Program-made: the position numbers and the translations under genes
NCBI GenBank assembly: GCA_911728435.2
Contig: OU452213.1
Span: forward strand, 8,411,834 to 8,475,833
Direction of reading: 5' to 3'
From: Apoderus coryli
Taxonomy: Eukaryota; Arthropoda; Insecta; Coleoptera; Attelabidae
Length of the DNA stretch: 64,000 bases
Notes under the pieces: generated by a model
What the model saw: the letters and a program-made list of their open reading frames with translations, nothing else
The model's database searches: none
Told to the model about the DNA's origin: nothing
Shown: positions 31,730 through 44,639 of the stretch, in pieces
How positions within the stretch are numbered: position 1 is the stretch's first letter
Layout of the letters: each line of letters starts with the position of its first letter

Positions 31730-33956
31730 TCTCCGTTTGCCGCCCTCCTTTGTTATTAGCGGTCCTGTCTTTGACAGTGCTATTTCTTTGATTTTCGACC
31801 AAGCCGATGAGGAGCGAATTATCTTATAAACCTCCTCTGTTATCTTTGCGATTAATGAGTATAATGTTCCTAAGTGTATGGTATTCAGGCGTAGTTTTCC
31901 TTCCTGGTACACATCGAATATAATTGCAAATATCAAGAAAAAAGAAAAAATATTTAATAAGTTCAAGAAGACTCATAGTGAGGTTTTGTACCAACTATTT
32001 CAACTCTTAGATCTAGATTAAAATTAGATATAAAAACTGCGTATACGTCATATATTAGTAATGTGGAAAACAGTATAAAACATAATCCCAAAGAGTTTTG
32101 GAGGTTTTTTCACTGTAAACATAAGTCTACACGATTGCCGGGTGTTATGACTTTTGGGGACGATGAATAGTGATCCGCAAAGCGTTGTCGATGCATTCGG
32201 AACCTTTGTCCAGGGTGTATTTATTACCTCCTCGAACGCGAATTCTGGTGATGATTGTCCTTATGTTGATTCGTTTTCGATTAAATCAGGTACTGAAGAT
32301 GAAATATTAAAAGCATGCAGAAGGCTCAGTAACAGGATGACATCAGGTCCGGATGGTCTTCCATCTTTCTTTATAAAAGAATGTATGCCGGTTCTGGTTG
32401 GGCCGTTGTGCTTAATATTTAACTTGGCCCTTGAAAATAAGGTATTTCCCCAGGAGTGGAAGAGGTCTAAGGTTGTTCCTATTCTGAAGTCGGGTGACAG
32501 ATCTGTGATTGATAACTATCGCCCGATCTCCATTCTGTCGAATTTTGCAAAAATGTTTGAGTCTGTACTATATGATCGTATTTATAGTTTTGTTAGAAAT
32601 CAGATTTCCACTGTACAACATGGTTTCTTTTCCCATAGATCTACTGTGTGTAATCTAGCGGTTCTTTCTGAAAATGTTTCTGAGGTTTTAGATCGTGGAG
32701 GCCAAATTGATGTAATATATACAGATTTCACTAAGGCATTTGACAGAATGGATCACGGCATGTTGATGCGAAAATTTGACCAGTTTGGTTTTGTTTTAAA
32801 CCTAAAATTGTTTCTTCAGTCATAGTTGAAAAATAGACCTCAGTATGTTTCTCACAATGGCTACCAGTCTCATACATATACAGCTTCTTCACGAGTGCCT
32901 CAGGGATCGAACCTTGGACCCCTTTTTTTATGTTATTTATCAATGACCTGGAGAATGGAATGAATTGTGATCGGCTGATGTTTGCGGATGATCTTAAATT
33001 GTACAGTTCTATTGATAGTATCGTTGACTGTGCTAACCTACAGAACAATTTGGAGCTGGTGCATCAATGGTGCGTACTAAATAAACTTTCACTTAATCCG
33101 TCGAAGTGCAAATATATCAGTTTTACGCGCAAGAGGGTGATCATTGATTACGTTTATTCCATTGATCAGGTGCAAATCTCACGATGTGAATCTATCACTA
33201 ATTTAGGAATTCTATTTGATTCGAAATTTACTAAATTTTGCTGAGCATATCAATTATAAGACACTAGAGGCAGGTAGGACATACGGTTTTCTGGTTAGGA
33301 ATTGCAGGGGATTTAGAAACACAGATACCCTTAAAAGGCTGTACTTTAGCTACGTGCGCTCTAAACTGGAATATGGGTCACTGATATGGTATCCATATTA
33401 TGTGGCTCATCAAAATACGGTCGAAAAAGTGCAACGTAGATTTTTGAAGTAGTTAATGTATAAAGAGGATGGTCATTATCCTCCAAGAGATACTGACTAC
33501 CAATTAATGGCAGATCGATTTGAGATACCAAGTCTTTAACTTAGAAGGAAAATAAATTCTTTGCGATTTCTTTACAGTTTAGTTCACTCCAATATAGATT
33601 GTTCCCACTTGCTTTCAAGAATTAATTTCAACGTTCCAAGGCAGCATATAAGGTCCAGTACAACATTTTATTGTGGTTATGCTAGGACGAATCTTATGTT
33701 GAGATCTCCTATTTCTATTTGTACCAGAAACTACAATCTTATGTGTGAATATTGTGATATTTTTTCGTGTAGTGTTAAAGAAATTATGGATTGTGCCATG
33801 TCTCATGTTACTGATTGGTATTACCATTAAGTGCTAGTTTTCTTTTTATTTTAATTTAAGTTTATTTTTTGTGGTATCACCGTTTGAAATTATTATTATT
33901 TTGTCCTGTAATTGGCTGCGCTGTTGGACAATAAATGCTATTATTATTATTATCTT
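31730..33956 (+). mobile_element. Jockey-like LINE, frameshifted
   Basis: Includes the pre-polymerase region (FPSWYTSNIIANIKKKEKIF, about 31880-31950, then PKSFGGFF) and the polymerase at 32154-32825 with SGPDGLPSFFIKECMP, DNYRPISILSNFAKMFE and YTDFTKAFDRMDHG. FADDLKLYSSID lies at 32930-33244 and the C-terminus at 33216-33830. Frameshifts or stops lie near 32110, 32825, 33225, 33450 and 33540. The 3' end is GGACAATAAATGC then (TAT)n at 33929-33955. It is close in sequence to the intact-frame copy at 50772-52841. Confidence 0.85.
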
Positions 33957-33995
33957 TGCTCGAACCGCGTCGACCCAACAACGGTCACTCGACCT

Positions 33996-34172
33996 TTAGC
34001 GTTTCCTCGGATCCACGTGCCATTTCATATATTTGCCGATACTTTTATTTTTCATGTCGCTTCGCAATAGTAAATGCCATTTACTGGTATACTTTTTGTT
34101 CTCAATATCAAGAACAAACTCAATTTTAGATGCACTTTTGCGGGCTTCGAGATACTTCAATACACGTCGGAT
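33996..34172 (-). other. Short open frame of unknown origin
   Basis: Fifty-eight codons without a start run from just after a TGA at 34173 to a TAA at 33996. They read RRVLKYLEARKSASKIEF...NKKYTSKWHLLLRSD...WHVDPRKR. The composition looks protein-like (amphipathic, basic C-terminus) and GC content rises locally. I do not recognise the family. It could be a fragment of a transposon protein or a host exon. The stretch 34173-34660 beside it holds nothing else recognisable except the repeat block shared with 29800. Confidence 0.25.
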
Positions 34173-34663
34173 TCAATTACCCGGCATTTTTATTTTATCC
34201 AATTTAATAAACATGAAATGTTGAAATTTATTTACAACAACTTTCCATTTAGGTGCTTTATCAGGGATTTTTGTGTCTTAAATCTGTAAAATATCGCAGA
34301 CATTTTCATAAATTTTCATATTATCGTGGAAAATGTACAAGCAGCAATTGAACGTAGTGTAGGTTCTGCATTTTTCTTTTTAAGTATGTAATATGAGAAT
34401 TGTGGCTTATAAAAAAACTCGTAAAATTGCTGTACTATTTTGTATGCACGTTTTAGATACTCATAGCTGCAGGTTATTGTCAGATGTTGCGTATTTCTTT
34501 TTTTTAACGAGCATTATTTTTATGAGCAGAATCATCCTGAGTGGCATATTCAAAGTTCTCGGGAACTACAATAGGTATATTTCTGAAACTTAGGAGTTCG
34601 GTATTATCGGGAAGGTTCTATTTTTATGTACTATTTTCGGGATTACATTATTTCCGGTTATAA

Positions 34664-35965
34664 TAATAATAATAATCAGCATTAGCATACAAAAATACCC
34701 AACTTAGAACGAACTTAAAACTAACTGAAAAATTGAAAAATACAAAATAGGAAATACACGCATCAAAACGAAAGAAAATTGAGAGGATTACAAGAACAAT
34801 TAATAATAACAATAAATAATTAACACATGAACATAATTCATCAATACAAATACAAATCAGTAGCCCGGAAACATGTCTCTAAACTTTTCTTAAAAGAATC
34901 AAGCGATACATTAAAAAAATCAACGTTTTCATTAATAACTAATCGGTTGCTGTATTTACAAGCCCGAAATAGCGGTGCTTTAGATTCATAATTAGAACGA
35001 ATCTGTGGCACCCAAAATAAACTAGAGCTTCTAGAGTGAACCCTAGGGATACGAAACCATAGATGCTGAAGCATCCGAGGACAATCCAACATATTGTTGA
35101 TCAACTTAAAAAGAAAGATCTGAGACGCGAAGATGCGTCTCTCGGCTAACGGCCGAAATCCGAACCCTGCCAGTAACAGGCCGTGATCACACCCACGAGG
35201 AGGAAAACATCCATCAATTTTAAATGACAAATATTTTAAAAACTTACGTTGGATACTCTCCAATCTCTGTATATGAACACGGTAGATGGGCGACCAAATG
35301 ATTGTAGCGAATTCCAAAATAGACACAATAAAGGCGAAATAGAGACTTTTCAGGCAGTCCATGTTGTTGAATTCTCTGGTCTGTCTAAAAATAAATCCTA
35401 ACATTCGCAAAGCATTAGCAGAAACTTGCTCAATGTGGTAGTTGAAAGATAAATCACCATCTAACTATACACCAAGATCTTTGATTAAAGCGCAGCGTTC
35501 CAAATTTGAATTATCGATGGTGTAGCTTCGCAAAAACGGATCTTGACGTCTTGTAAATGTCACCGACTTACATTTGTTCAGATTTAGAGGAAGTCTATTT
35601 AGATTACACCATTCTGAGAGCCGACACAGATCTGTTTGAAGCTGTGTGAAATCGTTCTCACAAACAACAGTGCGATACAATTTTAAATCATCCGCAAACA
35701 ACAAATAATTGCTATTTAAACCAGAGCCAATATCGTTTAAGAATATTGCAAAGAGAAGAGGAGCCAACGTACTGCCCTGCGGAGTTCCACTTGAGGCTGT
35801 GAATGAACTTGAACTGAATCCATTGTATTCAACAAATTGTTGCCTTGCTCCCAGATAGGACTGAAAAAATACATCAGATTCCTGCCGAAGCCAATATCGC
35901 ACATCTTCTGTTGAATCAGGGAATGATCAATCTTATCGAACGCCTTGGAAAAGTCAGTATAGAGT
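34664..35965 (-). mobile_element. Jockey-like LINE, 5'-truncated
   Basis: The minus-strand reading starts in the palm (YTDFSKAFDKIDHSL, about 35960). It continues in 35902-35465 with SSGTPQGSTLAPLLFAIFLNDI and LLFADDLKLYR, and in 35410-34841 with the thumb and tail (IQRLESIQRKFLKYL). Breaks occur at about 35915 and 35460. The 3' end is an (ATT)n run at 34664-34678. Same broad group as the copies at 31730 and 50772, but a different subfamily. Confidence 0.8.
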
Positions 35966-37309
35966 TAACTTACGCAAAACTTAAATTAAATATATAAGAA
36001 CCCGCATACAACCCGAAATTTCAATCTAACTACATTAAAAGAAGTTCTTAATATCCAGTAATGATTGGAATAGTTTTTGCCGACATGTTAAGGAGTTGGA
36101 AGAAGAATTTTGGAGGAAATTGAGCACATTATAATAACTTTAGGAGAAGATGACGACAGCGTGACTGATGATAATGATGATGCTCAAGTTGAGGAAATCT
36201 AACAGATTACCACCTTCTATAGAGTAATACTAATTATGATCGTTATATTTAATCGAAATATTTAAAACACTTAATTATAGTTTATAAACGTGACTTAAAG
36301 CAACAAAAAGATCCAAGATATTTTAATTATTTTCGAGAAGTCTTAAGTTGTTTTAGATTTTTTGTTTAAATCAACCAAGATTACCAAAGTATTTAATTTA
36401 TTTCGTTAAGTTGTTTTAGAATGTTTTTTTTTTTTATATAAGAACGTTTTATTTTCATTTTTGGTATTCAAACTTTAGAGCCTACATCTTTAAAGTAAAA
36501 TAAATAGCTTTGCCGTCGCGTCTATACCCTTTATATTACAGAGTGCTTATTTGCAGTAAAGTTAAGTTACTGATGTTGACTGATTAGAATATTTATTGAC
36601 AACTTATTATCATACAACATATTAAAAATATAATGTCACATAACATATACAGTGTGTATTACAATATACAGTGTGTATTCTAACACTTTATAAGTCTAAA
36701 CGGCAAAAACTGTTGACAAAACACCTGTGTAATATCAAACTTCAACCCTCACAACACACTAAAATAACGTACAAATGTATGGATAATTTATTTCGTATAA
36801 GATGTAGTTGTTAAAAAGTTCTATTCTGTTAAACTTCTGATACAAAAACAAATTGACTCACCCTGTAGTACAGGAATCTTTTTGTGATGGTCGAAAATCA
36901 ATTTTAGACGACAGCGGCGAGAGAACCTCTCTTTACTGGATTAGCCGGTCTCGGTCCAACGCACTCATGTTCCGTAAACAGCTAATATATGGATATTAAG
37001 CCCTTCATTATAGGGTCTGCATCGGTTAACATGACGGCAAGGGTAAATGTCTAATCCAGTTTTATCGGAGCGAAAACAAAACAATTCAGAATAAATATAA
37101 TCTGTCAACGGATTTGTTAATTTCTGTTCTCTATTTGTGGATCTTCAGGGTGGAATTAATTAGAGAACCACCATTGTGATCTTTTATTATTAACACACTC
37201 GGTATATAATGTGTCCACGGATAGAGTTTGGAAGAGGAAAAACTTTTTTATTTGTAGATTTAGAACAAAAAGTCATTTATTTATTTCTTAGTTCCAACGA
37301 ATGATAACA
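35966..37309. other. Non-coding stretch with a transposase relic
   Basis: 36020-36199 (plus) holds a degenerate reading with HVKELEEEFWRK and an acidic end (ITLGEDDDSVTDDNDD). It resembles the acidic C-terminus of some insect DDE transposases; this is tentative. A 15-mer ATATACAGTGTGTATT doubles at about 36645-36680. The block at 37200-37285 (ATGTGTCCACGGA...GATTTAGAA) recurs at about 44395-44465. No gene is seen. Confidence 0.4.
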
Positions 37310-37785
37310 ATACACTAACAGTACACCTGTGTACGCTGTGTAAGACAGCTACGTATCCATGCGGTCGCTGTTCCTCTTATACCAACAGCATTCAGCTTCA
37401 AAAACAAAAGATCATGGCTTATGGAATCAAACGCCTTGCTTAAATCAAAGAAAAGGCCAAGAGCTATTTCCTTATTATTGAGTGACTGGTATAGGTTGTC
37501 CAAAGCCTGATTAGGAGCTGTTTCTGTTGATCTTACGTTATACATGCATTCAAATATTTTACTAAATTGACTTTGTAGTGCCAACGGTCTGTAATTACTT
37601 GTATCTTTTGCATCACCTTTTTGTTTATAAATAGAAACTATTTTTGATGTTTTAAGGCACGCTGGAAAAACACCTTCCTCAAAACTCTTATTAATGATCG
37701 CGGATAGAGGTTCTGCAATAATTTCAATAATTTTCAATACCACATGACCACACTCCGGTGTGCCACAGGGTTCTAATCTGTAAGG
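37310..37785 (-). mobile_element. LINE reverse-transcriptase fragment
   Basis: A single frame (37743-37315) carries the N-terminal polymerase motifs: FPACLKTSKIVSIYKQKGDAKD, NYRPLALQSQFSKIFE and LFFDLSKAFDSISHDLLFLKL. It stops before the YADD box. It is a both-ends-truncated copy. The subfamily differs from the other LINEs here (KQKGDAKDTSNYRP). Confidence 0.75.
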
Positions 37786-38339
37786 AGAATAACAGTAAAT
37801 TCCAATGCAACCCGATAATAATGCAAATAATTGAATTTAATCCGTTGAGTAGCTTTTTTCTATATTCGACTACTCTCTAAGAACATTATTATCTAACCAC
37901 AAGGTCACTTCTACTTTTGGCATTCAAATTGAAACTTGTACATCCAGCGTTTTTTAAAATCTCAGTAGTTGACATGTTTAGAGAGTGTTAACATGAGCAA
38001 CTAAAGAAAGTGCAGTGCCCTCACTGTTTAGGAATCTTGTGTCATATGAGGTAATGATTGAAACATAACACATAACTATTATAGGAAGTGTGTTAAAGTA
38101 AATAGTTGCAGGTGATCGAATAATACAATGCCCTTTCTATAATTTCTCTTATTGTTTAATTAATGCATTTCTTGAATTGTCAGACGACCATTGCTTATGG
38201 GGATGATCTCTAGATTTTTCATCGCGTGGAGCCACTGTATGGTTGTGAGGTGTGATATTAACAGTTTCCTGTTTCAAAATGCACAGTTTTAACCTTTTCA
38301 AGATTGAGGAGGATTTCGTATATTTTTGATTATCGGTTG
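37786..38339. other. Non-coding stretch
   Basis: No gene or repeat structure is recognised. Confidence 0.35.
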
Positions 38340-38640
38340 AATGATCTTTGGAATGCGTAAGTGAGGTTAACGACCCGGGCGTAGTATTTGACTGGGAATT
38401 TACTTGTTGTGTCTAATGCGGATTGAATGTTCGGTTAGATTCTTAGGTATTCTCGCGAGTCTAAATTAGAGTTTGCTTCTATGGTATGGAGCCCATACTA
38501 TTACAGACATAATTCACTCCTTGGAGTCTGTACAAAGACGTTTGTTGTTCCAATATCACTGGTCCTTCTTCAAATCTATTATACTTTTCGCAAAAATCCA
38601 TCCCAAAGCTGATGGCATATTTTTTGAACAACTGTAATTG
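38340..38640 (+). mobile_element. LINE C-terminal relic
   Basis: Degenerate frames show DPGVVFDWEFT (post-palm LGV.FD motif) and WSPYYYRHNS followed, in another frame, by LESVQRRF. These are the thumb motifs of jockey-like reverse transcriptases. Heavily decayed. Confidence 0.45.
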
Positions 38641-39659
38641 TACATATAGTATGTATAGGTACAAAATTTCGATAACCTATTAAATTTGAGACCAAAGTGT
38701 TTAGACACAGTTGCCATTCTATTAAGATTTCTAGAAAATGACTGTATTCTCAAGTTGTTCTAAATGGTTATTAATTTAATAGCAAAAACAAAGCTTTAAG
38801 ATCAATTTCTTTATCAAAAGTTTGAATAGATTTATTTGGATGCTCCTCTGCAATCATAGATGGGAATTAGCAAACATACAACTGTATATATAACCAGGCA
38901 CCAGGCAAGGCTTCTAATTACATGTGCTACATATTACTACATCTTACATTGAATAACTTTAGATCAAAATTAGTAGTAAATGCTAATTCCGATATGTACC
39001 CTATGTCCAATTTCTTGAGGAACAACATGAACAACAACAAAATTTGTTTCACCGGGCATATTGCCTGCTCACACTAGATGTCACCAAAAACATCTTGTTG
39101 TCTTTAATTTGATGCTTTTAGAGCCAGTGAGGAAAACATTAATTAATTAATTTTGTCTTTGCTTTTAAAGTAACCTAAATTCAATTAGATGGTATGCAAA
39201 AGACTGGGAATATTTTCACGAGACTGTCTAAGACTTTGCATTCAAACAAAGCGAATCTAACAATAAGTTACTAGAGAAAGCTCAAAGATGTTGGCAGATA
39301 AACGTAAATAGGGAAATGACGAAGGAAAATTTTCTTTCATTTTCACTAAATAAACGTATTACGAGTGATGTACAGGGTGTACAAATTCCATGTGAGATAT
39401 TGCAGGGTCTCTTGAAAATTAGAGGAGATGGAAAGTAGGTGTTTTTTTCTTGGTCAGCACTGCATTCAGTATGAAAATTCTTTTACAACGAGGGTCACAC
39501 CCCATGGCTACGAGGACTAGACAAAAAGTTACAGATTTTTGCTGCTTGCGTTCTTGTTTGCACGAAGAGTTGGTGTTTTCCTGGCAATACTGTAAGCTGT
39601 GCACAACACATTCGTGATAATAATGATAATATCTTTATTACCAATAAGTTGGTATATAT
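38641..39659. other. Non-coding stretch
   Basis: An ACAGGGTGTACAAATTCC repeat end lies at 39371. The rest is AT-rich. Several overlapping short frames at 39419-39771 show no domain and fall in different frames of the same sequence. Confidence 0.4.
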
Positions 39660-40600
39660 TTCTAGCCCATAAACCAAGCAATTTTGTATATAGAGAAGCT
39701 GCATGGGAGTATACGGGCCTGATATCTGAATCTCTCGGGAAAAGTCCCACTATATTCCAAGCAGAGATCAACGCTATTAATCGTTGTGCTCAAGAATGCC
39801 TGCAGAGGGGCATCCCGGAATGGCAGATCAATATTATGTCAGACAGTCAAGCTGCGTTAAAAGCACTGAGGTCTTACACCTTCACGTCAAAGCTAGCATG
39901 GGAATGCAAACAGACCCTAAAGCAACTGGCAGCTCAGGGGAGAAGATTACTCTGACATGGGTGCCAGGACATGAAGGCATAGAGGGGAACGAAGCGGCGG
40001 ACCAACTTGCAAAAGAGGGCGCAAACGCTCCGTTCTGCGGCCCGAAACCCATCTTTGACCTTCCAAAAAGCCATATGAAGGAAGAACTTCGGAGATGGGA
40101 AAAGGAACAACTTAAGTCCTACTGGAGAAACACTCCAGGCCTAAGACAATCAAAAAGGTTTGTCAAACCTTCAGAGGCCAACGCAGGGAAACTTATGCAA
40201 CTGGAGAGAAGCGACCTAAAGCGAATTACAGGCCTTTTTACGGGACACCACCCAGTGAAGTACCATCTCAAAAAGATGGGCCTAACCGTGGACAATACTT
40301 GTCGGTTTTGCGAAGACGCAACAGAGACAACAGAACACGTGCTCTGTGAATGTATGGCACTTTTCTGCAAAACGCTAAAACACCTTGGAGGGGTGACCAT
40401 AACACCCGACGAGGCAACGAATTTAGCCCCCAGAGAAATCATCAACTTCATGAAAAGTGTGGGACAGCTGGGCAATTCATAGATTAGAGTCATTCACAAA
40501 AGATCTTCTGCAGAACGAAGTGAGGAGAGGCCAAACCGCCAAAACGACTCCGATAAAACAATCTACAATATAGAGACTCTGACCTAAATCATTATATTTT
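39660..40600 (+). mobile_element. RNase H-bearing LINE, 3' end
   Basis: The C-terminal part of a non-LTR retrotransposon of the I/R1-like group, which carry RNase H. RNase H residues visible are Glu in FQAEINAI, Asp in MSDSQAALKAL, and the GHEGIEGNEAADQLA box. The first Asp is lost to truncation. The frame shifts at about 39935 (CAGGGGAGAAG). Downstream a CX2CX8HX4C zinc knuckle (CRFCEDATETTEHVLCEC) and a conserved tail end at the TAG at 40480-40482. It is GC-richer than its surroundings, so it is perhaps a more recent arrival. No polymerase domain remains. Confidence 0.8.
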
Positions 40601-41850
40601 CGGTCAAGAAGTTTGTGCTATTCCATTGTACACGTCATTTCCGGACACTCTGTATAATATATCCCACTTTATGAATCAAAACAAGTGATCAATAGACTCA
40701 GTTGCAATCCTCGAGACTTTAAAAAGAAATTGAGATCGAATGGAATATATCAATACATTTCTTGCATCTCTAATAATGAAAGAAAGAATATATCGATACA
40801 TTCCTTGCAGCTCTATGACCCAGTTCATTGAACTTATTATATTATTATTGAATTTGTAGCCCGTCTGCACATATTGGGGTCATTGAACTTTTTTTATTAT
40901 TATTGAAATTGTAGCAAGTCTGGTGAGGACGGTAAAAAACCAATATTTCAATGCTAAATGTGTCAACATGTGTCATTTAAAAACAATTCTGCCAGATTTA
41001 GTTCATGTGAATAGTAGTAAAATAAAAATAAGTATAAATTAGTAGTTTTTTTAGATAAAATAATATTTTAATATTTGTTATATTATTGAGGGAATTGAGT
41101 AAATTAAATTTATTGGAAAATCAAGTATCTAGATATGTAAATCTATTGTGTAATGTGTGGATTTATTGAGGAAAATGAGGTGGAATATGTTTATGGTGAA
41201 AATCTTCAAATAACGTGTGGCATCACCGAATTTTTCATATTTTCTTGATTGTTGCCAGATTTGAATGAATTGAATTGAATGAAATATAATTATTATGAAA
41301 TTTTTTCTACAACGAAATTATTTTAGCAAAGATAAAATAAAATAAACTTGGGGAAATTGAGTTTATGTTTAAATAAGCATCTGCACGTGTTTCGGGTGTA
41401 AATAGATTTCGGATTAATTACGCTATTGCGAGTAGATTTCATAAGAATAACACACAAATTTGTTGTGAGTGAATAAGATAGCTAGCGTTTTATAGTAGTT
41501 AACAATACACTTACAAGCATTTAATAGAATCTATAAATAAATAAATACGACGATATATGACAGGTTAGAGTTTCTCTGATAATCGACTTCTTCGAGAAAC
41601 CCTTGTGAACTTTGCTGAGAACTGCGATGTCGCCAAAAGTTAATCTGGATTAGTTAGTCCAATAACGGTGCATTGAAATGCAACCAAACAAATTAACCCG
41701 GATTAGCTAGCCACGATTAAGTTGAAAACGATATCAGGATAATTTCTCAATCAAATTAATTCCATTAAAAACTTCCCTAAGTTTGGCAATAACCTAAATT
41801 TGGTGGTAGAATTGTTACCAGGAACAATATCCTTACGAGATTATATATAG
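40601..41850. other. Non-coding stretch with dispersed repeats
   Basis: The stretch has a repeat of ATATATC(A/G)ATACATT(T/C)CTTGCA at about 40747 and 40787, shared with about 16525. The region 40975-41460 resembles the end of the window (about 63825-64000): CAGATTTAGTT, the ATAAAATAAAATAAA run and TAAATAGAT(T/G)TCGGATT. No gene is seen. Confidence 0.45.
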
Positions 41851-41855
41851 CTAGT

Positions 41856-41944
41856 AGAGCTTTCAGTTTTCAACAAAAGTGGAATGTACAAAAAAAGCTT
41901 AACGCAGCTTTTTTTCTCAATATACATTAACTGAAAGCTCTATA
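41856..41944. repeat. Short foldback MITE-like hairpin
   Basis: TAGAGCTTTCAGTT at the left is mirrored by AACTGAAAGCTCTA at the right. Inside, AAAAAAAGCTTAACGCAGCTTTTTTT forms a second small stem. The whole is about 90 bp with no coding capacity. Confidence 0.65.
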
Positions 41945-42249
41945 CGCACACGCAAACAATGGGGGAAAGCATGATAATACAATAGCATATAAAGGGCGTC
42001 CAACCAGGAAATACATTTATCTAAACATGCTCTATTATCCTGAATTTTTCATTGCAACATTTCTATCTTGGTTTTGAATTTTTTTTTTCAAAGTAAGATG
42101 GCTTGAAAATTTTAAAAATACTGACGTTTTACACTTGTAAAGTGTGCTTTCCGTTGCAGTTACGACAAATGTTATAAAGAAAAGTTATTGAGAATGAATC
42201 CTAGGTCTACTTTGTTTTTTTTTTCTTTTTTTCTCTCTGCCAACCAAAG

Positions 42250-44262
42250 AAGAATTCCAGAGACGAATAGTGTAGTGTATTTCGTTCGTTCTAGGCATTC
42301 CACCGCCACGGATTTATTAAAGGTGACAAATGATATCTCATATGCCTTGGATAAGTCTAAGTGTATACGGTCTTGGTATTACTGGACCAAAGTAAAGCAT
42401 TTGATCTGGTTAATTTTGATATCTTATTGAGCAAGCTTTATTATTTGGGATTCGACGAAACTTCCTTAAGTTGGTTTAATAGCTACTTATTTCAAAGACG
42501 CCAGTGTGTAAAAGTAAATCCAAGAAGTTCTCTGTTTAAAGAACTAACGAGTGGTGTTCCTCAAGGAAGTATTTTGGGACCTCTTCTATTCTCCATTTTC
42601 ACGTTTGATTTGCCGATGACTATGATACATTCAGAAATACACCTTTATGCTGATGATGCACAAATATACCTTCATTGTGGTTTAGTCCCAATACCCAAGA
42701 AAACTTGATAAATTGAAACATAGTGCTGGGATGATAGTTTCATAAATGAAACCCCATAAAACAAACATAATATTTTCGACTAAAAATACCCTTCTTTTGG
42801 TACTAATTCTTTTATCACATGGGCAAAGGCACCAGAGATTAGGTTTATTATTTACAGATGTTGCATATAATATTTACAATAAGATTGCAATATTCGAGAA
42901 AAAAAATATAACTTAGAGCTTTTATTTTTGTCATTCGAAATGACCATAGAAAAAATAAACATAAAACCGCCCTATTTATACAAAATGAAGAAGCCATGTG
43001 TTCATCAGCCAGTTGCGTCGTGTCTTGTTCGTTTTCAAAGCATCAATAGAGGGTTCATGATTAATTTTGTGCCCTCTGTGATCAATTTTCTCTCTATTCA
43101 TGGTTTTGGATTGATGAAGCTTGAAAAGCAGAAATAATAATAAATCATCTTTATTAGGTAATACTAAACATGGTGGCAACAGTTCTTCAACAGTTAGCTA
43201 GGCATTTGAGGATTTTTACTACCCTAGCTGTGTTTTTTTGACATATTGTCACACGTTATGTTGTAACAAAAATATTGGTGATTTTCAAAGAGCGATTTTT
43301 AAGGTTAATCAAGATTTAACGTATTTTTCCGACAGGTGTAGACGCCATGGCCTCAGATTAAACCCTAATAAAACTGTTGCATTATGCATTGGTAATGAGC
43401 GCCATACGGAGTTGATGCGGACTTCTGGTAGTGTTATTGTTGATGAAACAGTGTTGCAGTGGGTGGATACCGCAAAGGATCTGGGTTCTTAATTGATTCC
43501 AAATTAAGTTTTAGTGACCACTGTTGTCAATGAGGTATATAAAAATTCGTTTTTTAAGATCCAATGTATGTACCATCTAAAATATATTTTGGATGAAAAT
43601 ACAAAGTTGCTTGTTGTTAACTCCTTGATATATCCGCACCTTGACTACTGTTCCCAAGTGTATTATTATTACTTGCCTAATTATAATAAAACTAAAATTC
43701 AGAGAATTCAAAAGATTAATTTGTTCCGTGCCATTTGCGGTCATATTACACGATTTTTAACAAAGCTTGCAGAACCTAGTATGGCGGTTAGATTTGATTA
43801 GTTGTACTCTGTTTTACTGTACAAAGTAGTTACTTCTCATTCGCTCGTGCATTTATTTAATGTACTTTTAAGAAGCTTTGATGCTCATGGACTGAGTCTC
43901 CGCTTCCTGTCAAGTCCTCAATATTCTACGTCCAAATTTGAAGGATGTTTTGCTTATAATTGGCCCAAACTTTTAAATAAATTGCTGGAATATATATAGA
44001 TATGCCTTTCGTCAGTTTTAGGCGTGAATTGAGGCGCAGACTTTTTCCATAGGATTGGTGTTCTTTTTAGTTTATGATTTATTTTGGAATGCGTGGAAGG
44101 GTGGCATACGCCAAATCTCATTTCCTTTGTGTTGATAGTTTTACGACTGAACTGAACTGTACTAGATTATGTAAAATATTGTAAAATTTAATGTTTGGTT
44201 TTGATTGTCATTTGGTTATTTTGCACAATAAAGCATTTATTATTATTTATTTATTTTTCTTG
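42250..44262 (+). mobile_element. Jockey-like LINE interrupted by insertion
   Basis: The polymerase starts at RSRHSTATDLLKVTNDISYALDKSK (about 42285), shifts frame at about 42370 to LLDQSKAFDLVNFDILLSKL, SGVPQGSILGP and LYADDAQIYL, then breaks off at about 42700. The frame resumes at 43238 (RRHGLRLNPNKTVALC) and continues in 43514-43999. The ~500 bp at 42710-43190 are foreign AT-rich sequence. The 3' end is CACAATAAAGCATTTATTATT at 44224-44245. Multiple frameshifts; dead. Confidence 0.8.
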
Positions 44263-44639
44263 GGTAATTTAGGCTCATAAAATTACTCAAACTTTGAAAT
44301 AAATTTTGGTCATATACATATACAAACACAACGTTTCGACAACGCTATTTATTAATTGAATAAAACACGTCTACTCCACAAAATGATTTATATAAAATGT
44401 GTCCACGGAAAGAATATATATAGGAAAAACTTTTCTATTTGTAGATTTAGAAGAAAAAGTCATTGTCGAAACTACAATTTCGAATACCAAATTTACGATT
44501 ACTATACAGGGTATATCAAAAATACACTTTTTATGGATTTTAATTTTTTTTTTTTTATTTTATTATTTTAATAGTAGTTATGAAATTAACCACTTTAAGA
44601 AAATCACTATATTGTTTTTCAAAATATTCCCCATGAAGA
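44263..44639. other. Non-coding stretch
   Basis: Contains a repeat block (AATAAAACACGTCTACTCC, GTGTCCACGG.A, TTTGTAGATTTAGAA) with relatives at about 37200 and 49040. An ACAGGGTATATC end lies at 44505. No gene is seen. Confidence 0.4.

Noticed and set aside
39419..39771. Three overlapping minus-strand frames
   Set aside because: They are different frames of the same stretch, with no shared domain, partly antisense to the RNase H element.
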